Shown piece by piece: positions 1 through 8,520 of a stretch of DNA of 64,000 nucleotides. This DNA comes from Marinobacter flavimaris (GTDB lineage: Bacteria; Pseudomonadota; Gammaproteobacteria; Pseudomonadales; Oleiphilaceae). Position 1 is the stretch's first letter; every line of letters starts with the position of its first letter. Both the position numbers and the translations under genes were made by a program. The notes below the pieces were generated by a model, which was not told the origin of the DNA, did not search any database, and was given only the letters and a program-made list of their open reading frames with translations. The stretch covers positions 434,001-498,000 of the forward strand of contig NZ_PSSW01000003.1 of the NCBI RefSeq assembly GCF_002933295.1, in the 5' to 3' direction.

Positions 1-330
1 GTAAGGATTGACCCGGAAAAAGCCGCCGGAGAGCATCTGGTGATCAACTGGTCTATTACCGACCAGGGTGAGGATTACCGGCTGAACCTGCAGAATGCCA
101 CACTGACCCACCGGTCAGGAGAGCTGGACGAGCGTGCCCACGCCAGTGTGAGTATGCCCCGAGCGGTACTGGATAATATCCTTCTTCAAAAAACCAGCTT
201 CCCGGAGGCGGTGGAGTCTGGCGAGATCCAGGTCGAGGGGGCAGTGGATGCCTTCTTTGGCCTGCTGCAAATGCTGGAACAACCAGCAGCAAACTTCTCC
301 ATCATTGAACCGGTGGGGGAACAACCGTGA
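1..330 (+). CDS. Alkyl sulfatase, C-terminal part (5' end outside window)
   Basis: The reading frame is open from base 1 to the TGA at 328-330, so only the last 109 residues of the protein are present. They match the C-terminal SCP2-like domain of metallo-beta-lactamase-fold alkyl sulfatases (SdsA1 type). Recognisable segments are INWSITD, YRLNLQNATLTHR and the closing NFSIIEP. In that family this domain helps bind the alkyl chain, while the catalytic zinc domain lies upstream, here outside the window. The stop overlaps the GTG start of the next gene, so the two are probably cotranslated. Sulfatase hydrolysis of an alkyl sulfate releases a fatty alcohol, a natural substrate for the dehydrogenase encoded next. 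The family call is fairly secure. Activity cannot be judged without the missing part. Confidence 0.8.
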   Translation, partial: VRIDPEKAAGEHLVINWSITDQGEDYRLNLQNATLTHRSGELDERAHASVSMPRAVLDNILLQKTSFPEAVESGEIQVEGAVDAFFGLLQMLEQPAANFSIIEPVGEQP

Positions 331-1952
331 ACGAGAATTTTGATTACATCGTGGTCGGTGCCGGCTCTGCCGGTAGCGTACTGGCAGATCGACTTTCAGC
401 CGATGGCCGATACTCGGTCTGCATACTGGAGGCGGGACCGGGTGGGGATTCGTTCACGATCCGGACGCCGGGCGCCTTTGCCGCCCACATGTTTCTCAAG
501 AAGTACAACTGGGCATTCAACGCCAGGCCCGACCAGAAACTGCGAGATGGTGAGCCCTTGTTTACCCCCAGGGGAAAAGGGCTTGGTGGTAGTTCGTCAA
601 TAAACGGCATGCTCTACGTGCGCGGTCAGAAAGAGGACTGAGACGAGTGGGAGGCACTCGGTAATGAAGGCTGGGGCTATCGGGAGATGTTGCCTTACTT
701 CATAAAATCGGAACACCACGAGACGCTTTCCGGAACCCCTTATCACGGCGAAGGTGGCAACCTTCACATCAGTGCACCGGAAACAGCGGAGTACCCGATG
801 TCCGAAGCTTTCGTAGATGCGGCACGGCAGGCCGGTTTTCCCTGCAACAGCGATTTTAACGGCGCCAACCAGGAAGGCGTGGGCTATTTCCACCTGAACA
901 TCAAGAATGGCCGTCGATTCGGTGCCGCCGACGCCTATTTGAAGCCGGCCATGACTCGCCAGAACCTGACTGTATTCACCGACGCACAGGTGAAAAAAGT
1001 GGTGTTCGAGGGCAAACGGTCTGTTGCGGTAGAGCTCCGCCACAAGGGCAGAGATCGGGTGTTGCGGGCAAACCGGGAAATCATTCTAAGCGGTGGAGCG
1101 ATCAACTCGCCCCAGTTGCTTCAGCTTTCCGGCATCGGAGACCGCGACATCCTGGAAAACCTGGGTATTCGGTGCCTGCACGAATTACCGGGAGTGGGTA
1201 AGAATCTTCAGGAGCATGTGGACGCCTGCGTCCTGGTCTCAAGCAGGAAGAACAGTGGCTTCACTGCCTCGTTCGGTGGCCTGCTGAAAATGCTCCCGGA
1301 TACCATCCGATACTTCCTCAGTAAACGGGGCAAGCTCGCTAAATCCATCACCGAGGCTGGCGGTTTTATCAAATCCAGTGACAGCGTTAATCGCCCGGAT
1401 GTTCAGCTCCACATGCTGCCGCTGCTGTTTGATGATAGCGGTCGGGACCTGAAACTCATGTCCAACCCCGGTTATTCAGTGCATGTCTGTGTGCTGCGGC
1501 CGAAGAGCTCAGGCACCGTAACCATAACGTCGGCCGATCCGTTTGCGGCGCCGGAAATCGACTATAACTTCTTTGCCGATCCCGATGACTGCAAAGTCAT
1601 GGTGGATGGTATCCGCCAGGCCCGCCGGATTCTCGCGGCGAAGGCCTTTGACGATTATCGGGGTGAGGAACTCCACCCGGGCGCAGATCGCCAATCCGAC
1701 GAGCAGATCATCGAAAAGGTGAAGGAAAAGGTGGGCCTGGTATACCACCCGGTGGGCACCTGCAAAATGGGAACTGACAGGATGGCGGTCGTGGACCCAC
1801 AACTCAGGGTGCACGGGCTAGAGGGCCTCCGTGTGGTGGACGCGTCCATCATGCCACGGCTGATTAGCGGCAATACCAACGCGCCTACGATTGCCATTGC
1901 CGAAAAGGCTGCTGACATGATTCTCGAAAAGGCGGAGGGCTGCGATATCTGA
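327..1952 (+). pseudogene. GMC-family alcohol/choline dehydrogenase with in-frame TGA
   Basis: One frame of 541 codons runs from GTG 327 to TGA 1950-1952 and is interrupted only by a TGA at 639-641 (codon 105). The N-terminal part has the FAD Rossmann motif VVGAGSAGSVLADRL and the GMC signature GKGLGGSSSINGM. After the stop the frame resumes as DEWEALGNEGWGY, exactly where GMC proteins read RGQ-x-x-D-aromatic-D-x-W. The rest is complete and includes the second signature (SGGAINSPQLL) and the active-site stretch YHPVGTCKMG. A single base change of a Tyr, Trp or other sense codon would explain the stop. It could be a recent inactivating mutation, a sequencing error or readthrough. The role inferred from family and neighbour is oxidation of alcohols released by the alkyl sulfatase. 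A second in-frame start (ATG 687) could at best give a protein lacking the FAD domain. Confidence 0.8.
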
Positions 1953-1966
1953 TTGTCAGCTTAAAA

Positions 1967-3189
1967 GGTGGATTCAATCGGTCGATGCAACACACTCCGC
2001 GAAGCGCTCTGCTGGCGTTTCATAATCCAGTGTCTTTCTTGGCCTGGTGTTTAGCTGTCGAGCTATTTCATCAAGCTCTGCCTGTGAGTGTACCGACAGG
2101 TCAGTGCCTTTAGGTAGGTACTGCCTGAGAAGTCTGTTGGTGTTTTCATTGGAGCCGCGCTGCCAGGGACTCTTGGGATCACAGAAGTACACTTGGATAT
2201 CAGTGGCCATCGTGAATTTCGCGTGTGTGGCCATCTCTGTACCACGATCCCACGTTAGCGTTTTATACAGTTGGCTTGGTATTTCTTTGGCCTGCCTGAT
2301 TAGAGCGGGTACGACATCGTCAGAGAAGCGTCCGTCTACTTTTACCAGATTTACATAGCGGGAGTGCCGCTCCACCAAGGTGGCGACATAACTGGTCCTG
2401 GTGCCCGCAATGAGGTCACCCTCCCAGTGGCCAGGAATCGCTCGGTCTTCAACTTCGGCTGGTCGCTCACGGATGGAAACCGCACCCACGATGCCACCCA
2501 GCTTCTTTTTCAAGGTGGAGGATCGTGCTCTTCGGATGGTGCGTTGAGACCTTAAATAGGCCTGTAATTCCTTTTTCAGCGCGCCTCTGGCCTGGATAAA
2601 GAGCGTCTTGTAAATCGTTTCGTGCGACACGTGATATTGCTCGTGATTGGGCAGCTTTCGCTTCAACCAACCGGTTATTTGCTGGGGTGACCAATGCTGC
2701 ATCAACAGGGTCTCCACGATGTTACAAAGCGCCTCGTTTGTCACCAGTTTGCAGGGTTTTGGGCGTTCAGCCCTGCGCCACGCCTCTTCGTCTGCGGTCA
2801 CGGCCCGGTAGGCGCTCCGTCCGCCATTCCGACTGATCTCTCGGCTAACTGTTGAAGGGGGCCTGCAAAGCTGCGCCGCTATTTGTCTGATCGATAGTTC
2901 CGCCACCAACCCTCTGGATATCTCCTCACGTTCGGCCAGCGACAGCGACGTTTGAGGTCGCTTTCGCTCTGGCGGCCGAATGCCACCCGTCCTTGCGAAA
3001 ACAGTATGGACGGAGGAAGAGTTACGTTCGAAGAGCCTGGCGATCGCCGATAGCGACCATCCCTTCTCGTAGCGCTCCCACATGAGATCGCACTGTTCTT
3101 TGCTGTAGTAAATCCGTCTACGTTGTTTCATGGTCACCTCTATCGCATGGCTCTACGATAGGGTGTTGCGTTCACCGATTGAATCCACC
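1967..3189 (-). mobile_element. IS30-family insertion sequence
   Basis: The element is about 1.22 kb and is bounded by terminal inverted repeats. The left end (from 1967) and the complement of the right end (to 3189) share GGTGGATTCAATCGGT exactly, then four mostly different bases, then GCAACAC. Inside lies one transposase gene on the minus strand whose stop codon falls within the left repeat. Size, single ORF and repeat length fit the IS30 family. The flanks (TTAAAA on the left, AACAAA on the right) show no convincing target duplication. The left end is only 14 bp past the stop of the GMC gene, so the insertion did not itself interrupt that gene. Confidence 0.85.
1974..3137 (-). CDS. IS30-family transposase
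   Basis: The 387-residue protein is full length for IS30 transposases. The N-terminal third carries two helix-turn-helix-like segments, around residues 25-50 (GWSLSAIARLFERNSSSV) and 75-100 (ELSIRQIAAQLCRPPSTVSR). These would bind the terminal repeats. The C-terminal catalytic core has the DDE triad of the family: D241 in HWEGDLIAG, D297 in TWDRGTEM and E331 in QRGSNENTNRLLRQYLPKGTD, the last in the highly conserved NEN context. No frameshift or internal stop is seen, so the enzyme may be active. The start ATG at 3137 lies about 50 bp inside the right terminal repeat. Confidence 0.93.
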   Translation of the reverse strand: MTMKQRRRIYYSKEQCDLMWERYEKGWSLSAIARLFERNSSSVHTVFARTGGIRPPERKRPQTSLSLAEREEISRGLVAELSIRQIAAQLCRPPSTVSREISRNGGRSAYRAVTADEEAWRRAERPKPCKLVTNEALCNIVETLLMQHWSPQQITGWLKRKLPNHEQYHVSHETIYKTLFIQARGALKKELQAYLRSQRTIRRARSSTLKKKLGGIVGAVSIRERPAEVEDRAIPGHWEGDLIAGTRTSYVATLVERHSRYVNLVKVDGRFSDDVVPALIRQAKEIPSQLYKTLTWDRGTEMATHAKFTMATDIQVYFCDPKSPWQRGSNENTNRLLRQYLPKGTDLSVHSQAELDEIARQLNTRPRKTLDYETPAERFAECVASTD

Positions 3190-3356
3190 AACAAAAGCGG
3201 ACATTCTAGCCACAAACCGTTTAGGCTGGTTCAAGAGATACTTCGTGACTGCGAATTTGCCGCGTTTTTAGTATGAGCCGGTCGGATCCCGGATGGGAGA
3301 TGGGTGAAGGAGTGGTTCTGTGATGATTCTCCTGTGTTTCTGATTATACTGGTCGC

Positions 3357-4088
3357 ATGAAGCACTCTGAGATCGGCTTGCATATACGAACCTACGAGGA
3401 CGAGGGAAAAAGCCACTCCCACGACCATCACCAACTGGTATTGCCGTTGGTGGGAACGTTATCTCTGTCAGTAGATGCCAAGGAAGGGGAGGTTGCGCAG
3501 CATCGAGCGGCAATTATTCCTGCGGGAATTGGCCATGGATATGCTGCGACCGACGATAATCGGTTTTTGGTTGCAGACGTCCCCGAAGGCTTGGCCCCGG
3601 CGCTAGACAAGCTACCTTGTTTCGTAGACCTCGATCCAGCATTGCTCCATTACGTCCAGTTCCTTCACGCACAGCTCCAAAATGGGACTGAGTCGGATTT
3701 TACCCAGCATCAAATGCTGCTCCTGCTGATTCAGTTGCTTCAGGAGCGCCATGGAAGTCAGCTGAAGCTGGACCGCAGAGTCCACGCCGCGAAACAATTT
3801 CTGGACGAACACTTCAGCCGACCGCTGTCCTTGGCCGAGGCGGCTGCCGTGGCACATCTGAGCATTCGGCAGTTGAACGATCTGTTTCGGCGCCAGGTCG
3901 GCATGACGCCGCATCAATACCTCACAGAATTACGAATGAAAGAAGCTTGGCGGCTTTTGGAGCAGTCGGGGCGCAGCGTCCAGCGAGTTGCCGACGCTGT
4001 CGGCTATTCATCGTTATCGGCCTTTAGCGACCGGTTCAGAGCCCACTTTGGCAAAGCGCCCAGCCACTTCCGCCGTATTTCGAAATAG
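3357..4088 (+). CDS. AraC-family transcriptional regulator
   Basis: The protein has 243 residues. The N-terminal half looks like a cupin sensor domain with a His-rich start (SHSHDHHQLVLPLVGTL) and PAGIGHGY. The C-terminal 100 residues form the double helix-turn-helix of AraC/XylS regulators (LSLAEAAAVAHLSIRQLNDLFRR, then VQRVADAVGYSSLSAFSDRFR, then FGKAPSHFRR). The ligand is unknown; the histidines could bind a metal or simply be cupin strand residues. The following YddG-like exporter gene, 85 bp downstream on the same strand, is a plausible target. No Shine-Dalgarno sequence precedes the ATG, and a good -10 hexamer (TATACT, about 3345-3350) lies only a few bases upstream, so the mRNA may be leaderless or nearly so. 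Confidence 0.85.
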   Translation: MKHSEIGLHIRTYEDEGKSHSHDHHQLVLPLVGTLSLSVDAKEGEVAQHRAAIIPAGIGHGYAATDDNRFLVADVPEGLAPALDKLPCFVDLDPALLHYVQFLHAQLQNGTESDFTQHQMLLLLIQLLQERHGSQLKLDRRVHAAKQFLDEHFSRPLSLAEAAAVAHLSIRQLNDLFRRQVGMTPHQYLTELRMKEAWRLLEQSGRSVQRVADAVGYSSLSAFSDRFRAHFGKAPSHFRRISK

Positions 4089-4173
4089 TTCCGCCAGGAT
4101 TTGAAAGTTCCTGTCCTTCGCACTGGATACCCTTCTGAAATCATTCACACGTGAGAATTTCGGGGAGGGTTTC

Positions 4174-5073
4174 ATGGCATCCGTTAACGCCGCAACCTGG
4201 ATCGGGTCGATTTCCGTTCTGTTATGGGGCACTTTGGCATTGCTGACCAAGCTTTCCGGTGGCGAGATTCCAGAGTTCCAGCTCATGGCCATGACCTTCG
4301 GCATCGCTTTCCTGTTGATGTGCAGCCGTTGGGTCTTATCGGGACATTCCGGTGTGCATTATTTACGGCAATCGCCGCTTGCATGGTGCATCGGTATCGT
4401 TGGTTTGTTCGGTTATCACTTTGCCTACTTCAAGGCCATGACACTGGCCCCGGCCGTTGAAGTCAGCCTGCTGGCTTACCTCTGGCCGCTGCTGATAGTC
4501 CTGCTGTCGGCCTTCCTGCCGGGCGAGAAACTACGAGCCCAGTACATCGTTGGGGCCCTGGTTGCCCTGGCAGGTTGTTGGTTGTTGATCAGCCGTAATG
4601 CCGACGGATTTGCCTGGGAGAACCTGCCGGGTTACCTGGTGGCTCTGTCCTGTGCTCTGATCTGGTCATCTTATTCCGTTCTCAGCAGACTGGTTCGCTC
4701 GGTACCGACCGATGCAGTGGGCTGGTTCTGCGGTGTTACGGCCATTCTGGCGTTGATTTGCCACCTTTTGTGGGAGGAAACGGTATGGCCAGAAGGCGTA
4801 CTTCAATGGATTGGCGTGGTCGGACTGGGCCTCGGACCGGTGGGCGTAGCATTCTTCACCTGGGACCATGGTGTAAAACACGGAAACATCCAGTTACTGG
4901 GAACCCTGGCATACAGTGCGCCACTCATTTCAGTGATCCTTTTGATCCTTGCCGGATTCGGCGAGGCTACGGTTGCGGTGTTGAGTGCCAGCATTCTGAT
5001 CGTCATTGGTTCTTTGATCGCGGGTCGTGCGAAAAGCCGGACGGTCGCTGAGCCAGAATTGTTAACAGACTAA
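4174..5073 (+). CDS. EamA/DMT-family inner-membrane exporter (YddG-like)
   Basis: This 299-residue protein consists of about ten hydrophobic helices in two repeated halves, the fold of the drug/metabolite transporter superfamily. Segments such as LLWGTLALLT, GGEIPEFQLMAMTFGIAFLL and FGYHFAYFKAMTLAPAVEVSLLAYLWPLLIVLLSA (given here in part as family landmarks) resemble the aromatic amino acid exporter YddG. The second half opens with VALSCALIWSSYSVLSRL. Substrate is inferred from family resemblance only. It follows the AraC regulator and precedes csaA by 21 bp, so it may be cotranscribed with csaA. The start at 4174 is preceded by a GGGAGGG-like ribosome-binding site (about 4160-4167). Confidence 0.8.
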   Translation: MASVNAATWIGSISVLLWGTLALLTKLSGGEIPEFQLMAMTFGIAFLLMCSRWVLSGHSGVHYLRQSPLAWCIGIVGLFGYHFAYFKAMTLAPAVEVSLLAYLWPLLIVLLSAFLPGEKLRAQYIVGALVALAGCWLLISRNADGFAWENLPGYLVALSCALIWSSYSVLSRLVRSVPTDAVGWFCGVTAILALICHLLWEETVWPEGVLQWIGVVGLGLGPVGVAFFTWDHGVKHGNIQLLGTLAYSAPLISVILLILAGFGEATVAVLSASILIVIGSLIAGRAKSRTVAEPELLTD

Positions 5074-5094
5074 CTACGTCGAAGGAGCAGTGAG

Positions 5095-5427
5095 ATGATT
5101 ACTTGGGACGATTTCGAGAAGGTTGAACTGCGGATCGGGACCATCATTGACGTGACGGATTTTCCCGAGGCGCGCAAACCTGCTTATAAATTGCGAGTGG
5201 ATTTCGGGTCGGACATTGGTATTCGTAAATCGAGTGCACAGCTTACGGACCTATATGGCAAGGAGGATCTTATCGGCAAGCAGGTTCTTGCCGTCACCAA
5301 TTTCCCGCCCAAACAGATCGGACCTTTTTTGTCGGAGTGCCTGGTCACTGGCGTGCAGACGGAGAGGGGCGCAGTTACCTTGGTAAGACCGGACGCGCAG
5401 GTGGATAATGGGGAACGCTTGTTCTGA
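5095..5427 (+). CDS. csaA: CsaA-type tRNA-binding domain protein
   Basis: The 110-residue protein is a stand-alone EMAP-II/OB-fold tRNA-binding domain, full length for CsaA. The pattern KVELRIGTI near the N-terminus, GIRKSSAQLTDLY in the middle and the loop VTNFPPKQIGPFLSECL are diagnostic. CsaA of Bacillus was described as a secretion-related chaperone-like protein, but its structure is that of a tRNA binder; the physiological role in gammaproteobacteria is unsettled. A strong Shine-Dalgarno sequence (GAAGGAG, 5080-5086) precedes the ATG. The gene follows the DMT exporter closely. Confidence 0.88.
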   Translation: MITWDDFEKVELRIGTIIDVTDFPEARKPAYKLRVDFGSDIGIRKSSAQLTDLYGKEDLIGKQVLAVTNFPPKQIGPFLSECLVTGVQTERGAVTLVRPDAQVDNGERLF

Positions 5428-6034
5428 GTTTCGGCGGCTTACACATCACAGGCCAACCGGTATTCGAGTCCAAGTGAGGGTGATGCATGGGACAAAGTCT
5501 CTTGTGCTGGCAATGGTGAGCGGAAAGTTCACCGTTGCAGCGCTCCAATGCACTTCCCTCCGATTCGCTGCTCCAAAATAGTCGCAAAGCTCCGCGTAAT
5601 CGTCCAATGCAAATGTTCGCTTTGCGACCTCAGCGTGCCTTGTTTCCGAATAGCGGACCGGGTAAACCCCTATTTGAAAAAGGACCGCTTTTATCAGAAA
5701 GCGGCCAATTCTGCTCACCTATGACTCCATAGTTTGGCCAAAGCGGCCAATCTATGGTCGGAATACCAGAACATCGCTGGTCCTTAAATACCTCGGGTGA
5801 ATCGCCGCTTGCGGCGAGAGGGCAGAGCCCTTGGATACCGAGAATAGGTTAAATTGATGAGTCGATCAGTCAACAAAAATGTTTTGGAGGAATGTTTTGG
5901 AGACGCTAATTGTTTCTGCGGGGAAACGTTCTAGAACTGTCATCGTTGACACCTGGATTTCTAAATCAATCACGGCTCCAACTCAAGCATACAAGGGTGT
6001 CCAGTCACTCACTCACTTCCAGTCAACAAAAAAG
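5428..6034. other. Gene-poor spacer after csaA
   Basis: I see no credible gene, RNA or terminator in this stretch. The short open frames on either strand lack family resemblance and ribosome-binding sites. The stretch ends with the 17-base word GATGAGTCGATCAGTCA (5856-5872), which recurs at about 40308-40324, and leads into the nuclease remnant. Confidence 0.5.
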
Positions 6035-6262
6035 TTCAGTGATAACCAGGACAGCCGTACTGAGGCATTGATTGCACAATCCACGACCAAGGTCCGGCTT
6101 GCAGATGAACGTCGTTGCAGAGTGGTTTCGGGCCGCTGAATCAGTCCGTTCACAGGCAAAGTCATCCAGAACAGCAGTGAGATCGACATCGAGCATGTGG
6201 TCCCGCTGAATGGTTGCCACCGTCAGGCCAGTGCGGTTGTGTGGCAAATCGTACTTGTTTGA
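6035..6262 (+). pseudogene. Remnant of HNH endonuclease (DUF1524-type)
   Basis: Read in one frame, the DNA gives NQDSRTEALIAQST, then CRVVSGR, a TGA stop at 6137-6139, then ISPFTGKVI, EIDIEHVVPLNGCHRQASA and VVW before a stop at 6260-6262. This order matches the small secreted HNH nucleases with DUF1524. That family reads CxxTRxEVLxxxS, then CxVxSGxWxxPYTG, then DIDHVVPLxxAxxxGAxxW. The TGA falls where the family has Trp, so TGG to TGA is the simplest change. The part after the motif (the FANDPxNL region) is missing, so the gene is both interrupted and truncated. The upstream boundary is uncertain; the frame is open back to 5879. Confidence 0.5.
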
Positions 6263-6338
6263 CTGCGTTGGTTCTTGCTAAGGGTAGAGTTGTCAGAGTT
6301 TTTCAGGCGCGATAACCCACTCGTTAACTTTCGTGAAT

Positions 6339-7667
6339 TCAAAATTCAATCGTGACCTTTAATCCACCTCGTGGGCGATTGGAAAAGACAATCTTTGCGC
6401 CATACCGGCTAACAATGTCTTGAACGATTGCAAGGCCGAGCCCGTGGCCCGGAGTCTGTTCGTCCAGCCTTAATCCTCGTTGACCAAGCTTGCTCAATTC
6501 AGCTTCCTCAACGCCGGGACCATCGTCTGTCACGACAATTCGTTTTGAGGGGCCGCATTGTTCCAATATTAGCTCCACCTCTCTATGTGACCACTTCCCC
6601 GCATTGTCCAGCACGATCCCCAGTATTTCAGATAGGTCGTATTCTACAATTGGCCAACGGCTATTCTCTGGGAGAGAACTTGATAACTCAAATGATTTTG
6701 CCGGGTATAGTCTTCCCATCATCCACAGAAGGTCCCGTGCTTTTTCTACTGGATAGCAGCTTTTTCCTACCTGCGGCCCAGCAAACCGGCTGCGGCGCAT
6801 TTCAGCTTCAAGTTGTTTGTCAATATCCCCGAGACGCGCAGCTATTTGCTGCCTTAACTCGCTATCTAGCGGCGTAGAAGTGTCGCTGAGAATTTGTTGG
6901 ACAGACGCAATCGGAGTTTTAACGCTGTGGGATAGGTTTGCCAGCGCATTCCTCGAGCGCTCCAATCGTTGATCAAGTGAGTCAAGCAGCTGGTTCAACT
7001 GTTCGACGAGAGGGTGGAACTCCTCGGGGACAGTCATATCTATACGCGAGACGCTCCCATCCTGGAGTCTTTTCAGTGACGCCTTGAGTCGTGTGACAGA
7101 ATGCATGGACAAATTGACGCCGAGCCAGATTGCACAAACCAATAGCGAGATAAGTAAAAGAGATGCGATTGCCGTCCATGCATGTAGCTCTGCCTGGCTA
7201 TTCTTCAATGCGCCGAGGTCTTCTGCAACGATAACAACAAACGGTTTTTCGTTTGCGATGAAGGAACTCCGATATGCCAATATGTCCGTTGGGGCCCCTG
7301 CTATTTCAGAATTTTCGACCCGAATCGTGCCCTCTTTTTCCGATTTGATGAGCGGCGATAGTAGCGGTTTCCATGATTCTGGCGAAATGATGGTCCTGGA
7401 ATCGGAGTGTTGAACAAAAGCATGGTGGAATACGCGCTGAAAGTAATCGCCCGTCTTGAGTCCGTCGAAGGCTCCGTCACTGTCCCGAATCTGATGCTCT
7501 AAAAACGAAACCTCCTCTTTCAGCCTGTCCGTGACAAATTCACGGGACATTCTTTCGAGCAGAGCACCATGTGCAAACCAGGCTATTGCCATCAAGGCAA
7601 CACCTGCGGGCAGCAGTATTACAAGCAGGGTGCCTTTTACAGAGGCAGGTTTCTTAAACGTTGTCAT
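6339..7667 (-). CDS. PhoQ-like sensor histidine kinase of copper locus I
   Basis: This 442-residue inner-membrane kinase has a transmembrane helix near the N-terminus and a periplasmic domain of about 130 residues. A second helix follows (about 161-184), then a linker, a dimerisation/phosphoacceptor domain and an ATPase domain. The phosphoacceptor box LSHSVKTPIASVQQ (His about 247) is of the PhoQ type, and the ATP lid carries LDNAGKW, DDGPGVEEAEL and GHGLGLAIVQDI. I chose ATG 7667 rather than 7688, because it gives the usual short cytoplasmic N-terminus and overlaps the regulator gene by 14 bases, typical of translational coupling. The periplasmic domain presumably senses a metal, but no obvious His or Met cluster is visible. 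The location next to copper genes is the only evidence for the signal. Confidence 0.88.
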   Translation of the reverse strand: MTTFKKPASVKGTLLVILLPAGVALMAIAWFAHGALLERMSREFVTDRLKEEVSFLEHQIRDSDGAFDGLKTGDYFQRVFHHAFVQHSDSRTIISPESWKPLLSPLIKSEKEGTIRVENSEIAGAPTDILAYRSSFIANEKPFVVIVAEDLGALKNSQAELHAWTAIASLLLISLLVCAIWLGVNLSMHSVTRLKASLKRLQDGSVSRIDMTVPEEFHPLVEQLNQLLDSLDQRLERSRNALANLSHSVKTPIASVQQILSDTSTPLDSELRQQIAARLGDIDKQLEAEMRRSRFAGPQVGKSCYPVEKARDLLWMMGRLYPAKSFELSSSLPENSRWPIVEYDLSEILGIVLDNAGKWSHREVELILEQCGPSKRIVVTDDGPGVEEAELSKLGQRGLRLDEQTPGHGLGLAIVQDIVSRYGAKIVFSNRPRGGLKVTIEF

Positions 7668-8319
7668 TGAACATATAGCCTTGGCCACGTCGGGTTGAGA
7701 TTGTGGAATTTCCCACCAGTCTTCGCAGCCTCCGAATATATGCCTCGATAACGTTCGCGCTTGGGCTATCTTCGAGACTGTAAAGCTGCTCTAGCAGTTG
7801 GTCTTTTGAAAAGACATGGCCCGGCTTACTCATCAGGCAGCGCAGAAGACGAAACTCTGTGCCGGTAAGTGGATGTTCAGTTCCATCGTCCACCGACAAG
7901 CATTGACGATTTTCATCCAGCACAAAGCGGCCTGCCTTAACCAATGAATGTGTTCTCCCTTCGCTCCTGCGAACAATAGCATTCAGCCGTGCAATTAACT
8001 CTTCGGTCTGGAAAGGTTTTGCGAGGTAGTCGTCTGCCCCTGCCTTTAGTCCAGCCACTTTATCATGCCAGTCATCTCGCGCTGTCAGGATTAGTACGGG
8101 AAAGGCAATGTTCTTTGCGCGCCACTTTTTTAAAACATCTAAACCGTTGCCGTCGGGCAGCCCCAGATCCAAGATGCTGACCCGATAATCTTCCTGTTCA
8201 CCCAGAGTTATTGCTTCTTTTGCCGTATACGCAGGGTCCACGCTGAACCCCGATTTTTCAAGTTGATGCAAAAGGCTGTTTGAGAGCATCTGATCGTCTT
8301 CAACCAGTAGTAAACGCAT
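7654..8319 (-). CDS. PhoP/OmpR-type response regulator of copper locus I
   Basis: The 221-residue protein has an N-terminal receiver domain with the acidic pocket (VEDD), phosphoacceptor Asp in LDLGLPDGNGL, LTARDDW and K in LAKPF. It is followed by a winged-helix DNA-binding domain with recognition helix SANVIEAYIRRLRR and wing RRGQGYMF. Its spacing and the sequences DLGLPD, LTAR and RGQGY resemble PhoP, and the partner kinase is PhoQ-like. It is transcribed away from the cupredoxin-copA-copB operon. The 200-bp intergenic region contains the TTCAGT-N5-TTCAGG direct repeat plus a further CTGAATTCAG palindrome at 8377-8386 close to its own start, which would allow autoregulation. Binding is inferred, not shown. 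Confidence 0.9.
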   Translation of the reverse strand: MRLLLVEDDQMLSNSLLHQLEKSGFSVDPAYTAKEAITLGEQEDYRVSILDLGLPDGNGLDVLKKWRAKNIAFPVLILTARDDWHDKVAGLKAGADDYLAKPFQTEELIARLNAIVRRSEGRTHSLVKAGRFVLDENRQCLSVDDGTEHPLTGTEFRLLRCLMSKPGHVFSKDQLLEQLYSLEDSPSANVIEAYIRRLRRLVGNSTISTRRGQGYMFNDNV

Positions 8320-8376
8320 TTTTTTTCCTTTTTGCTGAGCGGCGACTGTGAATTCAACGTAATGTCTTTAGTAGTC

Positions 8377-8386
8377 CTGAATTCAG
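8377..8386. promoter_or_regulatory. CTGAATTCAG palindrome between regulator and cupredoxin genes
   Basis: The perfect 10-bp palindrome contains the TTCAG half-site in both orientations, 58 bp upstream of the response-regulator start. It could be an autoregulatory operator of the adjacent regulator. This is inference from proximity and half-site sequence. Confidence 0.3.
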
Positions 8387-8408
8387 CCTAAATAAATTTT
8401 TTTGAATT

Positions 8409-8425
8409 TTCAGTAAGAATTCAGG
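8409..8425 (+). promoter_or_regulatory. TTCAGK-N5-TTCAGK box, site 1 (cupredoxin-copAB)
   Basis: TTCAGT at 8409-8414 and TTCAGG at 8420-8425 form a direct repeat with an 11-bp period. It lies about 95 bp upstream of the cupredoxin gene and 90 bp from the divergent response-regulator gene. Hexamer-N5-hexamer repeats are the usual binding geometry of PhoP-type regulators. A TATGTA hexamer at 8440 is a possible -10 element. Confidence 0.6.
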
Positions 8426-8453
8426 TTGGTAAGCGATCTTATGTAACGATTCT

Positions 8454-8472
8454 GGACATTGATCAAGTGTCC
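8454..8472. promoter_or_regulatory. Imperfect dyad in cupredoxin leader
   Basis: GGACATTGATCAAGTGTCC is a near-palindrome with one extra base in the right arm. The flanking TCT and TGA extend the symmetry. It sits between the direct-repeat box and the cupredoxin start, so it could be an operator for another regulator or a hairpin in the 5' leader. It resembles no metal-regulator operator I can name with confidence. Confidence 0.3.
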
Positions 8473-8520
8473 TGAAAATACAATTAATTGTTACTGAACG
8501 ATTTCACAGGAGAAGATGGT

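Noticed and set aside
327..1952. Selenocysteine at the in-frame TGA of the GMC gene
   Set aside because: I saw no hairpin typical of a bacterial SECIS after the TGA, and GMC enzymes are not known selenoproteins; an aromatic residue is expected there.
5446..5718. 90-codon minus-strand frame in the spacer after csaA
   Set aside because: No start signal and no family resemblance; composition looks like intergenic DNA.
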